Of a stretch of DNA of 25,505 nt, positions 1 through 7,329 are shown one piece after another. Position numbers and translations under genes: made by a program. This stretch comes from an uncultured Clostridia bacterium (GTDB taxonomy: Bacteria > Bacillota > Clostridia > Christensenellales > Borkfalkiaceae). How positions within the stretch are numbered: the first letter of the stretch is position 1; each line of letters starts with the position of its first letter. The DNA lies in contig CAMWLA010000005.1 in the NCBI GenBank assembly GCA_947174975.1, positions 1 to 25,505 of the forward strand, in the 5' to 3' direction. The notes beneath the pieces were generated by a model that ran no database searches, had not been told where the DNA came from, and saw nothing but the letters and a program-made list of their open reading frames with translations.

Positions 1-20
1 CAGATGTGTATAAGATCCAG
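1..20. other. Probable Tn5/Nextera adapter residue
   Basis: Bases 2-20 match the 19-base Tn5 mosaic end used in Nextera libraries at 17 of 19 positions; the two mismatches are at bases 16 and 17. The preceding C also fits the read-1 adapter. The match sits exactly at the contig edge, where adapter read-through is expected. It is most likely not genomic. Confidence 0.75.
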
Positions 21-60
21 TTATAACAGTTATATTACATAATGTCAAACCGTTATCATT

Positions 61-489
61 TTACGTGAATTTTTTGAGATATGACAAATCAAGCTTCCAT
101 TCGGGAACGGCGTTTCTTCTGCGGTGGGCTTCGTTTGCCGCGCCCAACGCCTTGCGGTATTCCGAATAAGAGCAACCGTTCACTTTCATAAAGTGTGCCG
201 AGGCGCGCTCTTCCCCGCCCATAAGAGAGGTTCTGCCGATATGGATAACCTCGTGACAGCTTTTGCAGATGGCGACCACGTCAGCAAGCTTCTGGATACG
301 GTTTTCCTCGTCGTACTCCCACCGCTCGTGCGCCTCTAATCGCGATACGTTCGCACCGCAAATCATACACTTGCCCTTTGCGCGGGCGTACGCTTCTTTG
401 CGCACGATATCCCACTGCGCGGACGATAAAATGCTTCTTAAATTGGAATACCAACAGCTGTCCGGTACTAATTCAAAATCGAGTTTCAC
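61..489 (-). CDS. HNH endonuclease-like zinc protein
   Basis: A 142-residue protein with the cysteine and histidine spacing of a zinc-ribbon HNH nuclease: C41-x2-C44, then LEAHERW with H54, then ICKSCHEVIH with C75, C78, H79 and H83. In this family two CxxC pairs hold a structural zinc and the histidines form the metal-dependent DNA-cutting centre. The start is GTG at 489; no internal ATG keeps the N-terminal region. There is no good ribosome binding site. A TAAAGT box six bases ahead of the GTG suggests a leaderless transcript. It is a free-standing gene divergent from the membrane protein at 579. Such small HNH proteins may be phage or mobile-element derived, or have host roles. The nuclease-like fold is fairly sure, the role unknown. 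Confidence 0.72.
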   Translation of the reverse strand: MKLDFELVPDSCWYSNLRSILSSAQWDIVRKEAYARAKGKCMICGANVSRLEAHERWEYDEENRIQKLADVVAICKSCHEVIHIGRTSLMGGEERASAHFMKVNGCSYSEYRKALGAANEAHRRRNAVPEWKLDLSYLKKFT

Positions 490-495
490 GGTTTA

Positions 496-524
496 ACTTT
501 ATCAAAAAAAGAGGTGAAAATCAA
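496..524 (-). promoter_or_regulatory. Promoter of the HNH gene, leaderless geometry
   Basis: On the minus strand, TTGATT (519-524) and TAAAGT (496-501) are separated by 17 bases. Only six bases lie between the -10 box and the GTG start, so transcription would begin at or beside the start codon. Each box matches consensus at four of six positions, so this is the weakest of the three leaderless-type promoters here. Confidence 0.45.
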
Positions 525-542
525 GCATTTTATAAAAAGAGC

Positions 543-572
543 TTGACGAAAGCGGGTGACGGCGGGTAAAAT
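543..572 (+). promoter_or_regulatory. Promoter of the 579-1187 gene, leaderless geometry
   Basis: TTGACG (543-548) and TAAAAT (567-572) each match consensus at five of six positions, with an 18-base spacer. The ATG at 579 follows the -10 box by six bases, placing the expected transcription start on the start codon. The only purine-rich stretch that could serve as a ribosome binding site (561-566) lies upstream of the -10 box and would not be transcribed. Confidence 0.6.
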
Positions 573-578
573 ATAGCT

Positions 579-1187
579 ATGGTTACACTTGACGAGGAGA
601 AAATAAAATACGTAAAGCGGGGCGAGACGTACGGGCTTTTATGCCTTACGGTCGCAGTCGTCGGACTGATATTTTTCGCGGTATGCTATCCTATCGCAAG
701 GGTGTTCGATTTGCGCGCACTGCTTATCTGCTCATACGCGGTTTCCCCCTTACTTATCGCCCTCGGCGCGGCGGGTTCGGCGGCGTGCAACCTTAAATAC
801 GGCAAGCTTGCAGATAAGACGATAAGTCAGTATATTATCGATATCTGCCTTGAAAACCCGCAGGCAATGCACCCCGAGCGCGACAGCCTTACCTTTTACG
901 TGAGCCTTGACGGCTGCAATTTCGAAATGCACGCAAACGGCTATAAGGAAAAACTGGTTTTCGATTTTTCCTCTTTCAAGAAGCTTTCACCTATGCGCAG
1001 AGCTTCAATTGCAACCGAGATAGGCAACCGCATTACGGTTACGTTTTGCAGACTTTACGAGCGGGGCGCAAAATACAAAGACGTTAATTACACGATAGCG
1101 GGCTCGAAAAAAAGCAAGTTGGTTCCGATTATAACAAACGGAATCCCCGACAAAAAGTCTTTTAAAGTATACCTCAAAAATAAATAA
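579..1187 (+). CDS. Two-span membrane protein, unknown function
   Basis: A 202-residue protein and the only convincing plus-strand gene in the window. Two hydrophobic segments lie at about residues 17-40 and 45-68, separated by a very short turn. The remaining 130 or so residues are polar, mixed alpha/beta in character and probably cytoplasmic. I do not recognise the soluble part and see no catalytic motif. The ATG at 579 is supported by a promoter ending six bases upstream, with no ribosome binding site between. The gene is monocistronic and runs toward glpK, the two sharing a palindromic terminator. The hairpin topology plus soluble domain resembles small bacterial membrane proteins with a regulatory or sensing domain, but that is only an impression. 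Confidence 0.7.
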   Translation: MVTLDEEKIKYVKRGETYGLLCLTVAVVGLIFFAVCYPIARVFDLRALLICSYAVSPLLIALGAAGSAACNLKYGKLADKTISQYIIDICLENPQAMHPERDSLTFYVSLDGCNFEMHANGYKEKLVFDFSSFKKLSPMRRASIATEIGNRITVTFCRLYERGAKYKDVNYTIAGSKKSKLVPIITNGIPDKKSFKVYLKNK

Positions 1188-1191
1188 CGGA

Positions 1192-1217
1192 AAAGGAACG
1201 GAAATTTCCGTTCCTTT
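1192..1217. terminator. Bidirectional terminator shared by two convergent genes
   Basis: A perfect 26-base palindrome, AAAGGAACGGAAA followed by its reverse complement, lies between the stop of the plus-strand gene (1187) and the stop of glpK (1221). T-rich sequence follows on the plus strand and A-rich sequence precedes it, so it can terminate transcription from both sides. Confidence 0.75.
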
Positions 1218-1220
1218 ATT

Positions 1221-2702
1221 TTATCTTGTCTGAGTTTGTCTTAAAGCCTTAGCCCATCCGTCTAAAAGCTGCTTGCGCTTTTCCTCTTTCATATCGGGGG
1301 CGAACACTTTGCCGGTGCGCACCGTCGCACGGAGCTCGTCCAAGTCTTTCCACAGCCCCGCAGTGAGTCCCGCAAGATACGCGGCGCCGAGAGCCGTTGT
1401 TTCAACCGTCTGCGGGCGAACCGTTTCGCAGTTTAAGATATCCGACTGGAACTGCAAAAGGAAATTATTTCTGCTTGCGCCGCCGTCGACGGCAAGCCTC
1501 GTAATATCGATTCCAGCGTCCCTTTCCATTGCGTCGACCAAATCGGCGACTTGATAGGCAATACTTTCAAGCGCGGAGCGGACGATATGTCCCTTAGTCG
1601 TTCCGCGCGTAATGCCGCAGATAGTACCCCGCGCAGCACCGTCCCAATGGGGCGCGCCGAGACCGGTGAACGCGGGCACCAAGTACACCCCGCCGTTATC
1701 TTCAACGCTTTCCGCAAGCGTTTCACTGTCGTCGGCGTTTTCGATAATTTTAAGTCCGTCCCTCAGCCACTGAACGACCGCGCCGCCCACAAATACCGAG
1801 CCTTCGAGCACGTAAGGCGGTTTGCCCGAAACGCAAGCGCCCAACGTGGTGACAAGTCCGTTTTTGCTTTTAACGGGTTTATCGCCGGTGTTCATTAAAA
1901 GGAAACAGCCTGTGCCGTAAGTGTTTTTAAGATCGCCCTCTTTCGTGCAGAGGTGACCGAAAAGCGCGGACTGCTGGTCGCCCACGGCGCTGCAAATTTT
2001 GACGGGAGCGCCCAAAACGCTTTTATGAGTATACCCGAAAAAGCTACCCGAGGGCTGAACCTTAGGCAACATTTTTTTAGGGATATCGAAAAGCTTCAAT
2101 AGCTCGTCATCCCAACAGAGGTCGTAAATATTGAACAGCATTGTACGCGCCGCGTTAGTGTAATCGGTTGCGAACACTGCGCCCTTAGTGAGGTGCCACA
2201 TTAAGAAGGTGTCAACCGTGCCGAACAGAAGCTCGCCCTTTTCCGCGCGCTTACGCGCGTTAGGGATATTGTCGAGTATCCATTTCAATTTCGTCGCGGA
2301 AAAATACGCGTCGGGGATAAGCCCCGTTTTGCCGTAGATAAATTCCCCGCAATGAGCTTTAAGTTTTTCGCAGTATTCCGCGGTGCGCCTACACTGCCAC
2401 ACTATTGCGTTGCAGACGGGTTTGCCGGTTTTGGCGTCCCAGACGAGAGTAGTTTCGCGCTGGTTGGTAATACCTATCGCGGCGATATCCTCCGCGGTAA
2501 TATCGGCGCGGACTACCGCTTCGGCAACCACCGCCATGACCGAGCCCAAAATATCTTGTGCGGAATGTTCAACCCAACCCGCTTGCGGATATATCTGCTT
2601 GAACTCTTGCTGGGCGATAGCGCGCACGTGCGCGTCGCCGTCAAATATCATTGCACGCGAGCTTGTCGTGCCTTGATCTATCGAAAGTATGAAATTTCCC
2701 AT
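1221..2702 (-). CDS. glpK: Glycerol kinase
   Basis: A 493-residue FGGY-family sugar kinase of the length expected for GlpK (about 495-505). It phosphorylates glycerol with ATP to glycerol 3-phosphate in the cytoplasm. The N-terminal phosphate-binding signature SIDQGTTSSRAM, the substrate-site stretch ITNQRETTLVWD, the GAPHWD motif and the C-terminal VDGGASRNNFLLQFQSDI stretch are all intact. The ATG at 2702 gives the standard GlpK N-terminus. The promoter's -10 box lies six bases upstream, with no ribosome binding site. No facilitator, glycerol-3-phosphate dehydrogenase or regulator is adjacent, so it appears to be a lone gene. Assignment is secure. Confidence 0.96.
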   Translation of the reverse strand: MGNFILSIDQGTTSSRAMIFDGDAHVRAIAQQEFKQIYPQAGWVEHSAQDILGSVMAVVAEAVVRADITAEDIAAIGITNQRETTLVWDAKTGKPVCNAIVWQCRRTAEYCEKLKAHCGEFIYGKTGLIPDAYFSATKLKWILDNIPNARKRAEKGELLFGTVDTFLMWHLTKGAVFATDYTNAARTMLFNIYDLCWDDELLKLFDIPKKMLPKVQPSGSFFGYTHKSVLGAPVKICSAVGDQQSALFGHLCTKEGDLKNTYGTGCFLLMNTGDKPVKSKNGLVTTLGACVSGKPPYVLEGSVFVGGAVVQWLRDGLKIIENADDSETLAESVEDNGGVYLVPAFTGLGAPHWDGAARGTICGITRGTTKGHIVRSALESIAYQVADLVDAMERDAGIDITRLAVDGGASRNNFLLQFQSDILNCETVRPQTVETTALGAAYLAGLTAGLWKDLDELRATVRTGKVFAPDMKEEKRKQLLDGWAKALRQTQTR

Positions 2703-2708
2703 ACATCG

Positions 2709-2737
2709 ATTATAACACTTATCTTCACAATTTACAA
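2709..2737 (-). promoter_or_regulatory. glpK promoter, leaderless geometry
   Basis: TTGTAA (2732-2737) and a perfect TATAAT (2709-2714) are spaced by 17 bases on the minus strand. Six bases separate the -10 box from the glpK ATG, so the predicted transcription start coincides with the start codon. This is the clearest of the three leaderless-type promoters. Confidence 0.68.
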
Positions 2738-2754
2738 GCGCGTATCATAAATAA

Positions 2755-2778
2755 AACGCCGCCCGACAGGGCGGCGTT
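2755..2778 (-). terminator. Intrinsic terminator after the 48-residue gene
   Basis: A perfect 10-bp stem, AACGCCGCCC with its complement, around a four-base loop (2765-2768). On the minus strand it is followed by TTTTATTTAT. It lies seven bases past the stop codon of the small gene at 2785 and insulates glpK from upstream transcription. Confidence 0.85.
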
Positions 2779-2784
2779 AATATT

Positions 2785-2931
2785 TTATTCTTCACCTATA
2801 TACTCTTTATGAAACTTTGCGATTTCCTCTTTACTGAGCGATACTTTCTGATACAGTCCCGTGCACTCGTTAACGCTTGCGCAGTCAACAAAGAGATCGT
2901 CGATTAAATTGTTTGATTTATATCTTCCCAT
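2785..2931 (-). CDS. 48-residue small protein, unknown
   Basis: An ORF from ATG at 2931 to TAA at 2785-2787 encodes 48 residues. It begins MGRYKSNNLIDDLF and ends in the acidic stretch KEYIGEE; it has two cysteines (at 18 and 23) and no membrane segment. Support for real coding comes from the strong terminator placed immediately after its stop and from the otherwise empty interval. The upstream sequence has no usable ribosome binding site. A CATACT box sits six bases before the ATG, echoing the leaderless geometry of nearby genes, but no matching -35 box is visible. I recognise no family. Confidence 0.5.
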   Translation of the reverse strand: MGRYKSNNLIDDLFVDCASVNECTGLYQKVSLSKEEIAKFHKEYIGEE

Positions 2932-3004
2932 ACCCTAAGTATGCGTGAAGCTCGATTTTTTATACACTAAACAGCTATGTGTCACTCATAGAAAAGGCAC
3001 TTGA

Positions 3005-3071
3005 GTTTGACGTGTGACGAGTAGGTCCATTGATAAAGCAATTAAGATACGGCGATTAAACGTAAGGTTTA
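3005..3071 (-). repeat. Two-box 3'-end motif, copy A (end of tldE)
   Basis: On the plus strand, GTTTGACGTG (3005-3014) is followed after exactly 27 bases by a 30-base box (3042-3071) starting TTAAGATACG. The same arrangement occurs at 15523-15589 at the end of eda: the first box is identical and the second matches at 25 of 30 positions. On the transcribed minus strand the long box overlaps the tldE stop codon and the short box lies in the 3' untranslated region. The remaining interval from 2932 to 3004 shows only a weak hairpin near 2975-2991. Confidence 0.6.
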
Positions 3072-4289
3072 TTTTACGTTGTTGACGTTGAATTTTGCGA
3101 CGAGTACGTCGTCGTCGGCAAAGTCAAAAACTTCGTCGCGGGAAACGCCTATGAAGTCTTTACCCAACACGTCGAAAATATTGCCGTTAACGCCGAATTC
3201 GGGAAGTCTTCCGACAAGCTTTCCGTTATCGTACAGATACGCAAGCTGAACGGGCAAGCCGACGCTGCCGTCGGGGGTCATATCGCCGCCGCTTGTAATA
3301 AGCACGTAGATAGCTTTGCCTTTGACAAGGTCTTTAAGTTTTCCCGTCCTTTCCATTTTAAAGCCTACGAAGCTGGGCTGGGGAACTTCATCAAACGGCG
3401 CGTAGCCGCCGCCCGAAAGGGGTAAATTGAAGTTTGCCGCCGAACGCTTATAGGATGCAAGTCCGCAGAATTCGCCTCCTTTTACAAAGTAGAATTTGTC
3501 GTCCTTGTTTACGGCGCCCTCCGCGTCGAAGAAAGGAATAGATTTATCTTCAACGCTTCTGTCGGTTAAAACGCTTACTTTGTCGTTGAAAATTTTCTGC
3601 CCCAACTTGCCGTTAAAAAGGCTTGAACCGCTGACGTACATTTCCGCTATCATATGCTGTGCGCCGTACTGCAATACGTCCATACAGTTTATAATTATTG
3701 GAAGCTCGCCCTCGGGCATATCAACTTTTTTATGATATACGTTTAAAAGCTTGCCGATATCGCTTACGATTTTATCCTCGTTAAAGCTATTTTTATTGAA
3801 GCCGTAGGACAAATCCATTATGTTTGCGGAAGCCTTATCCTTAATGACAAGCCCGCCGCCGATATCGCTGCCCTTGTAAACGTATTTCGTGTTTTTGCTG
3901 TTTTCGTAAATTATCTCTTCTTCGCCCATATTAATTTTGTTGCTGAAAACGAAGTCGGGATAACATTTATTCAAACGCGCGATAAGCTTTTTTATGGTTT
4001 TAACAAAGTCCTTCGCGGGAATTATCTTTTTAACTTTGTTTACTTCCCTTTTGCCGTTTTCGGTGAGGTTGCAAGGATATGAGATATTCTGCGCAAGCTT
4101 TGCTTTGGCTTCCTCTAAAAGCGCGTTGTCGTCGCCTTCGCCTATTCTGCCCGCGATGCCGATTTTGCCGTCCTCGTAAACCCTTATAACCGTTTTTACA
4201 TCTTCGGTTATACGAAGAGAATCGACTTTACCTCCCGAAATATTTACGCTGTATGAAGTTCCTTTATTGATGATTTTTTCTTGTTCCAT
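3069..4289 (-). CDS. tldE: TldE/PmbA-type protease subunit
   Basis: A 406-residue member of the TldD/PmbA family (PF01523 as I know it). TldE is the partner that, with TldD, forms a heteromeric zinc-dependent protease that degrades unfolded peptides and trims some modified peptides. The N-terminal region with SYSVNISGGKVDSLRI and GKIGIAGRIG matches the family's paired domain. The HExxxH zinc motif found in TldD is absent, as expected for TldE. The ATG at 4289 has an AGGTGAG ribosome binding site and lies eight bases past the tldD stop, so the two are translated together. It is the last gene of the opp-tld operon. Membership is confident; the substrate is unknown. Confidence 0.88.
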   Translation of the reverse strand: MEQEKIINKGTSYSVNISGGKVDSLRITEDVKTVIRVYEDGKIGIAGRIGEGDDNALLEEAKAKLAQNISYPCNLTENGKREVNKVKKIIPAKDFVKTIKKLIARLNKCYPDFVFSNKINMGEEEIIYENSKNTKYVYKGSDIGGGLVIKDKASANIMDLSYGFNKNSFNEDKIVSDIGKLLNVYHKKVDMPEGELPIIINCMDVLQYGAQHMIAEMYVSGSSLFNGKLGQKIFNDKVSVLTDRSVEDKSIPFFDAEGAVNKDDKFYFVKGGEFCGLASYKRSAANFNLPLSGGGYAPFDEVPQPSFVGFKMERTGKLKDLVKGKAIYVLITSGGDMTPDGSVGLPVQLAYLYDNGKLVGRLPEFGVNGNIFDVLGKDFIGVSRDEVFDFADDDVLVAKFNVNNVK

Positions 4290-4297
4290 AACTCACC

Positions 4298-5629
4298 TCA
4301 CTGCACGCTCATTTTGGAAATTCTGACGTACGGCCCGCCGAACGATACGCTTAAGGGGAACTGCTCCATTTTGCCGCACCCGCCGAACGCGCTTGAAATA
4401 ATTTCAGCCTTGTCGGAAAGTCCGTCGATTAAATTAAGCGTTTCGAAAACGTTGCCGGTGATAACCGCAATTTTCACGGGGTCGCCTATCTTACCGTTTA
4501 CTATTTCATACGCGAAGTTGGGTGCAATGGTAAACGTGCTCATGCCCGAACCGTGCTTATAATCCTTGATAAAATAGCCGTGCTTAACGCCCGCGAAAAG
4601 TTTTTCTTTTGTTAGCGAGCCCGCCTCTATTATAGTGCTTGTCATACGGACGATAGGTTCGAAGTCGCAGCTAATTGCCCTTGCGTTGCCTGTAACGGCC
4701 TCACCCAAGTCGGTTGCAGTTGCCGCAGAATGAAGTCTACCCGAAAGTACGCCGTTTTTGATGAGGTAAGTCTTTTTCGCCTTAGTGCCCTCGTCGTCGT
4801 AGGGGCGGTAGCCCGAGCCGTCTTCAAGTCCGCTGTCGTAAATGGAAAGAATGTCGCTTCCGACCTTTTTGCCGATTGCCCATTCCTTACGCATAGTTTC
4901 GTCGCCTATCATAAAGTCGGCTTCCGACTTATGACCGAAGCTTTCGTGCGCGAACACGCCCGCCGTTTCGGGAGATAAAATTACGGGATATTCACCCGCA
5001 GTAACGGGCTTTGCATATAAGAATTTTTCGCTTTCCGAAACGAAGTCCTTTACTTCCTTGTCGGAAACGGCAATCTTGGAAATTTCGTTATCCGACCTTG
5101 ACAGAGATGAAGTGAAGTTATTTTCGCCGTCCGCAAACGACGCCATGAATCTTATTCCGCAAAGCTGGAAATCATACTTAATATCCGCACCCTTAGAGGA
5201 ATAAAATTCTATTTCGCTATATTTATCGGAATACACCGCAACGAACATTTTGAGATGTTCGCTTTTTAAAAGAGCGAATTTATCGGTAAGCATTTTGCCC
5301 TTTTCGGCAATCGTCTTATCCTTAACGCAGTTCTTATCGAATTTGATAACTTTTGCGAAGTTGCTTTCAAAACGCTTTACCGTTTCGTTTTTCAATATGT
5401 CTTTATTCGGCGTTGCGTTGGCGTAAAGCTTATCTAATTCGCCTTGCAAATCGTCAAGCTTGTATGTAGAAGCGTAATACCACATTTCGCCGTCGAATAC
5501 ACGCAAGAAAGCCTTTTTTACCGTAGTGTTTTTGCTTTCTTCAAGTGCGCCGTCACGGTATTTTATACTCGTGGTGAACACGGTTTCCACCCTTGCGTCG
5601 GCATAGAAACCCTCTTTGAATTTTAACAT
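4298..5629 (-). CDS. tldD: TldD-type zinc metalloprotease subunit
   Basis: A 443-residue TldD-family protein. The metal-binding motif HESFGH (HExxxH) occurs in the segment GVFAHESFGHKSE. The C-terminus has the family's CGKxxQ-type sequence (GGCGKMEQFPLSVSFGGP) leading to a final RISKMSV strand. In known systems TldD carries the zinc site and TldE completes the active peptidase; the pair cleaves small unstructured peptides in the cytoplasm. The start at 5629 follows GAGGT by six bases. It lies 18 bases after the small membrane protein gene and immediately before tldE. Being downstream of a complete oligopeptide transporter suggests, by inference, that it digests imported peptides. Confidence 0.92.
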   Translation of the reverse strand: MLKFKEGFYADARVETVFTTSIKYRDGALEESKNTTVKKAFLRVFDGEMWYYASTYKLDDLQGELDKLYANATPNKDILKNETVKRFESNFAKVIKFDKNCVKDKTIAEKGKMLTDKFALLKSEHLKMFVAVYSDKYSEIEFYSSKGADIKYDFQLCGIRFMASFADGENNFTSSLSRSDNEISKIAVSDKEVKDFVSESEKFLYAKPVTAGEYPVILSPETAGVFAHESFGHKSEADFMIGDETMRKEWAIGKKVGSDILSIYDSGLEDGSGYRPYDDEGTKAKKTYLIKNGVLSGRLHSAATATDLGEAVTGNARAISCDFEPIVRMTSTIIEAGSLTKEKLFAGVKHGYFIKDYKHGSGMSTFTIAPNFAYEIVNGKIGDPVKIAVITGNVFETLNLIDGLSDKAEIISSAFGGCGKMEQFPLSVSFGGPYVRISKMSVQ

Positions 5630-5647
5630 GAAATTACCTCACTTTAA

Positions 5648-6052
5648 TCAATACTGATAATAAACGATTAGGAATATGACTGCAAACGCAATGAACGCAA
5701 GTCCTACGATAAGCATAAACGCCATGCCGCGCTTTTTGCCTTTTTTCGCTTCGCGGTACTCGTAAAAGTCCTTGTACTTTTTGTTCCTTGCGTCTTTTCT
5801 GAAAAGATCGAAAATTCTTATAAACGCATAGCCCAACATATCGAACGCCCCGCCGTTGCTTGCAAAGATTATCAGTCCTACGCCCGCAAGCAGCACGCCC
5901 GAAACGAAAGATGCGTCGGAGAGTATCCTCATAACCTCTTTCGTTTCGCCCGCGTTCCATATTGTTTTAGCGCATATTATAATAACAAATATTATTATGC
6001 CGACGGCTGCCGTTATGATATACGGCAGCGCTTTTTTTAAAAAATCTTTCAT
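5648..6052 (-). CDS. Small three-span membrane protein (DUF3899-like)
   Basis: A 134-residue protein with three hydrophobic segments at about residues 8-29, 48-66 and 110-131. A basic cytoplasmic stretch, KDARNKKYKDFYEYREAKKG, precedes the last span. The layout and the KYKDFYEY-type segment recall DUF3899 membrane proteins, but I cannot confirm this without a profile search. Its ATG shares one base with the oppF stop codon (TAATG), so translation is coupled to the transporter. It lies between the transporter and tldD. A role in anchoring or assisting either is possible but unproven. Confidence 0.7.
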   Translation of the reverse strand: MKDFLKKALPYIITAAVGIIIFVIIICAKTIWNAGETKEVMRILSDASFVSGVLLAGVGLIIFASNGGAFDMLGYAFIRIFDLFRKDARNKKYKDFYEYREAKKGKKRGMAFMLIVGLAFIAFAVIFLIVYYQY

Positions 6053-7329
6053 TATGAATTTATTTCAGCCTTATAACGTTCAAACTCTGCTTCGTTACAA
6101 TAAATCAAGTGACCGTTTCCGATATCGCGCATTACGGGTTTATCAACCGAATAGTCGTGCTCCGCAATTGGGTTGTAGACTATACGCTTTCTGTTCTTTT
6201 CGTAGTCGGGGTCAGGCACGGGAATTGCCGACAAAAGCGACTTCGTGTACGGGTGCAGAGGATGGGCGAACAGCTCGTCTGAAGTTGCAAGCTCAACCAT
6301 TTTACCGAAGTACATAACGCCGATTTTATCCGAGAAGTATTTAACGACGGATAAGTCGTGTGCGATGAACATTATCGTAAGTCCTAAGCTGTTTCTTAAA
6401 TCGTTTAAAAGATTTATAACTTGCGCTTGAATGGAAACATCCAAGGCGGAAATAGGTTCGTCCGCGATAATGAGGTCGGGGTTTAAAATTATCGCGCGGG
6501 CAATGCCGATACGCTGACGCTGTCCGCCCGAAAATTCGTGCGGGTATCTGTTTGCGTGTTCGGGCACCAAGCCTACGAGGTCAAGCATTTTATACACTTG
6601 TTCGTCGATGTATTTCTTGTTGCGTACGCCGCGGATGATAAGCCCCTCGGCAATGATATCCCTTACCGTCATTCGCGGGTCCAAGGACGCGATGGGGTCC
6701 TGAAATATCATCTGCATCTTGTTCATTATTCTGTCTTTTTTAGCAAGGCGCAGCTCTTCTTTAAACTGCTTTTCAAGCTCTTTATATTCGGCGGATTCGG
6801 GATTTAACGCGGCAAGCTGCGGCTCGAAGTTTTCACGCACCTTTTGCATTTGCGTTTCGGCATACTGCTTGTTGCAATACTTGTCGTCGAACTTCGCCGA
6901 CTTTATGTTCGCGGTCTGCTCTACCATTACAGCGTGCAGTTTTTCTTCCGCATTTTTAAGCCGTTCGGAGTATTCCGCCCTTACTTCGGTCACGCCGTTT
7001 TTTCTGTCTTCTTTTATAAGTTTTTTAACTTCGCCCGCTTCTTGTCTGTACTCGGCTTTCGCCGCGCGGACCGCGTCCTTGTACGAACGGATACCCGCGC
7101 AGATGCGCTGTCCCTCAAAATAGACGTTGCCCGAGGTTATATCGTACAGCTTTATAATCGAGCGCCCCGTCGTCGTCTTACCGCATCCGCTTTCGCCGAC
7201 AAGTCCGAAAACTTCGCCCTTATGCACTTCGAAGCTGACGTTATCGACAGCCTTAAGCTCCATCGTCGGACCCATTTTGAAATATTGACAGAGGTTTTCA
7301 ACTTTTAACAGAACGTCGTTATTATCCAT
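6052..7329 (-). CDS. oppF: Oligopeptide ABC transporter ATPase, OppF-like, with insertion
   Basis: A 425-residue ATPase subunit of a peptide/nickel-type importer. Walker A is GESGCGKT (45-52), the Q-loop is at Q210, the signature is FSGGQ (266-270), Walker B ends in D290-E291 and the H-loop histidine is H324; all are intact, so it should hydrolyse ATP. The C-terminal oligo_HPY region follows the HPLHPYTKSLLSAIPVPDP stretch. Residues about 77-202 are a charged, probably coiled-coil insertion absent from typical OppF (about 310-330 residues); it lies between Walker A and the Q-loop. The ATG at 7329 overlaps the oppD stop by eight bases and has AAGGAT upstream. Confidence 0.9.
   Translation of the reverse strand: MDNNDVLLKVENLCQYFKMGPTMELKAVDNVSFEVHKGEVFGLVGESGCGKTTTGRSIIKLYDITSGNVYFEGQRICAGIRSYKDAVRAAKAEYRQEAGEVKKLIKEDRKNGVTEVRAEYSERLKNAEEKLHAVMVEQTANIKSAKFDDKYCNKQYAETQMQKVRENFEPQLAALNPESAEYKELEKQFKEELRLAKKDRIMNKMQMIFQDPIASLDPRMTVRDIIAEGLIIRGVRNKKYIDEQVYKMLDLVGLVPEHANRYPHEFSGGQRQRIGIARAIILNPDLIIADEPISALDVSIQAQVINLLNDLRNSLGLTIMFIAHDLSVVKYFSDKIGVMYFGKMVELATSDELFAHPLHPYTKSLLSAIPVPDPDYEKNRKRIVYNPIAEHDYSVDKPVMRDIGNGHLIYCNEAEFERYKAEINS

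Noticed and set aside
1273..2750. Several plus-strand frames opposite glpK
   Set aside because: They are antisense shadows of a well-conserved kinase gene, with no ribosome binding sites or recognisable products.
5634..5960. 108-codon minus-strand frame overlapping the small membrane protein
   Set aside because: It lies in another frame of a gene with clear membrane spans and operon coupling, and its Arg-rich product resembles a shadow translation.
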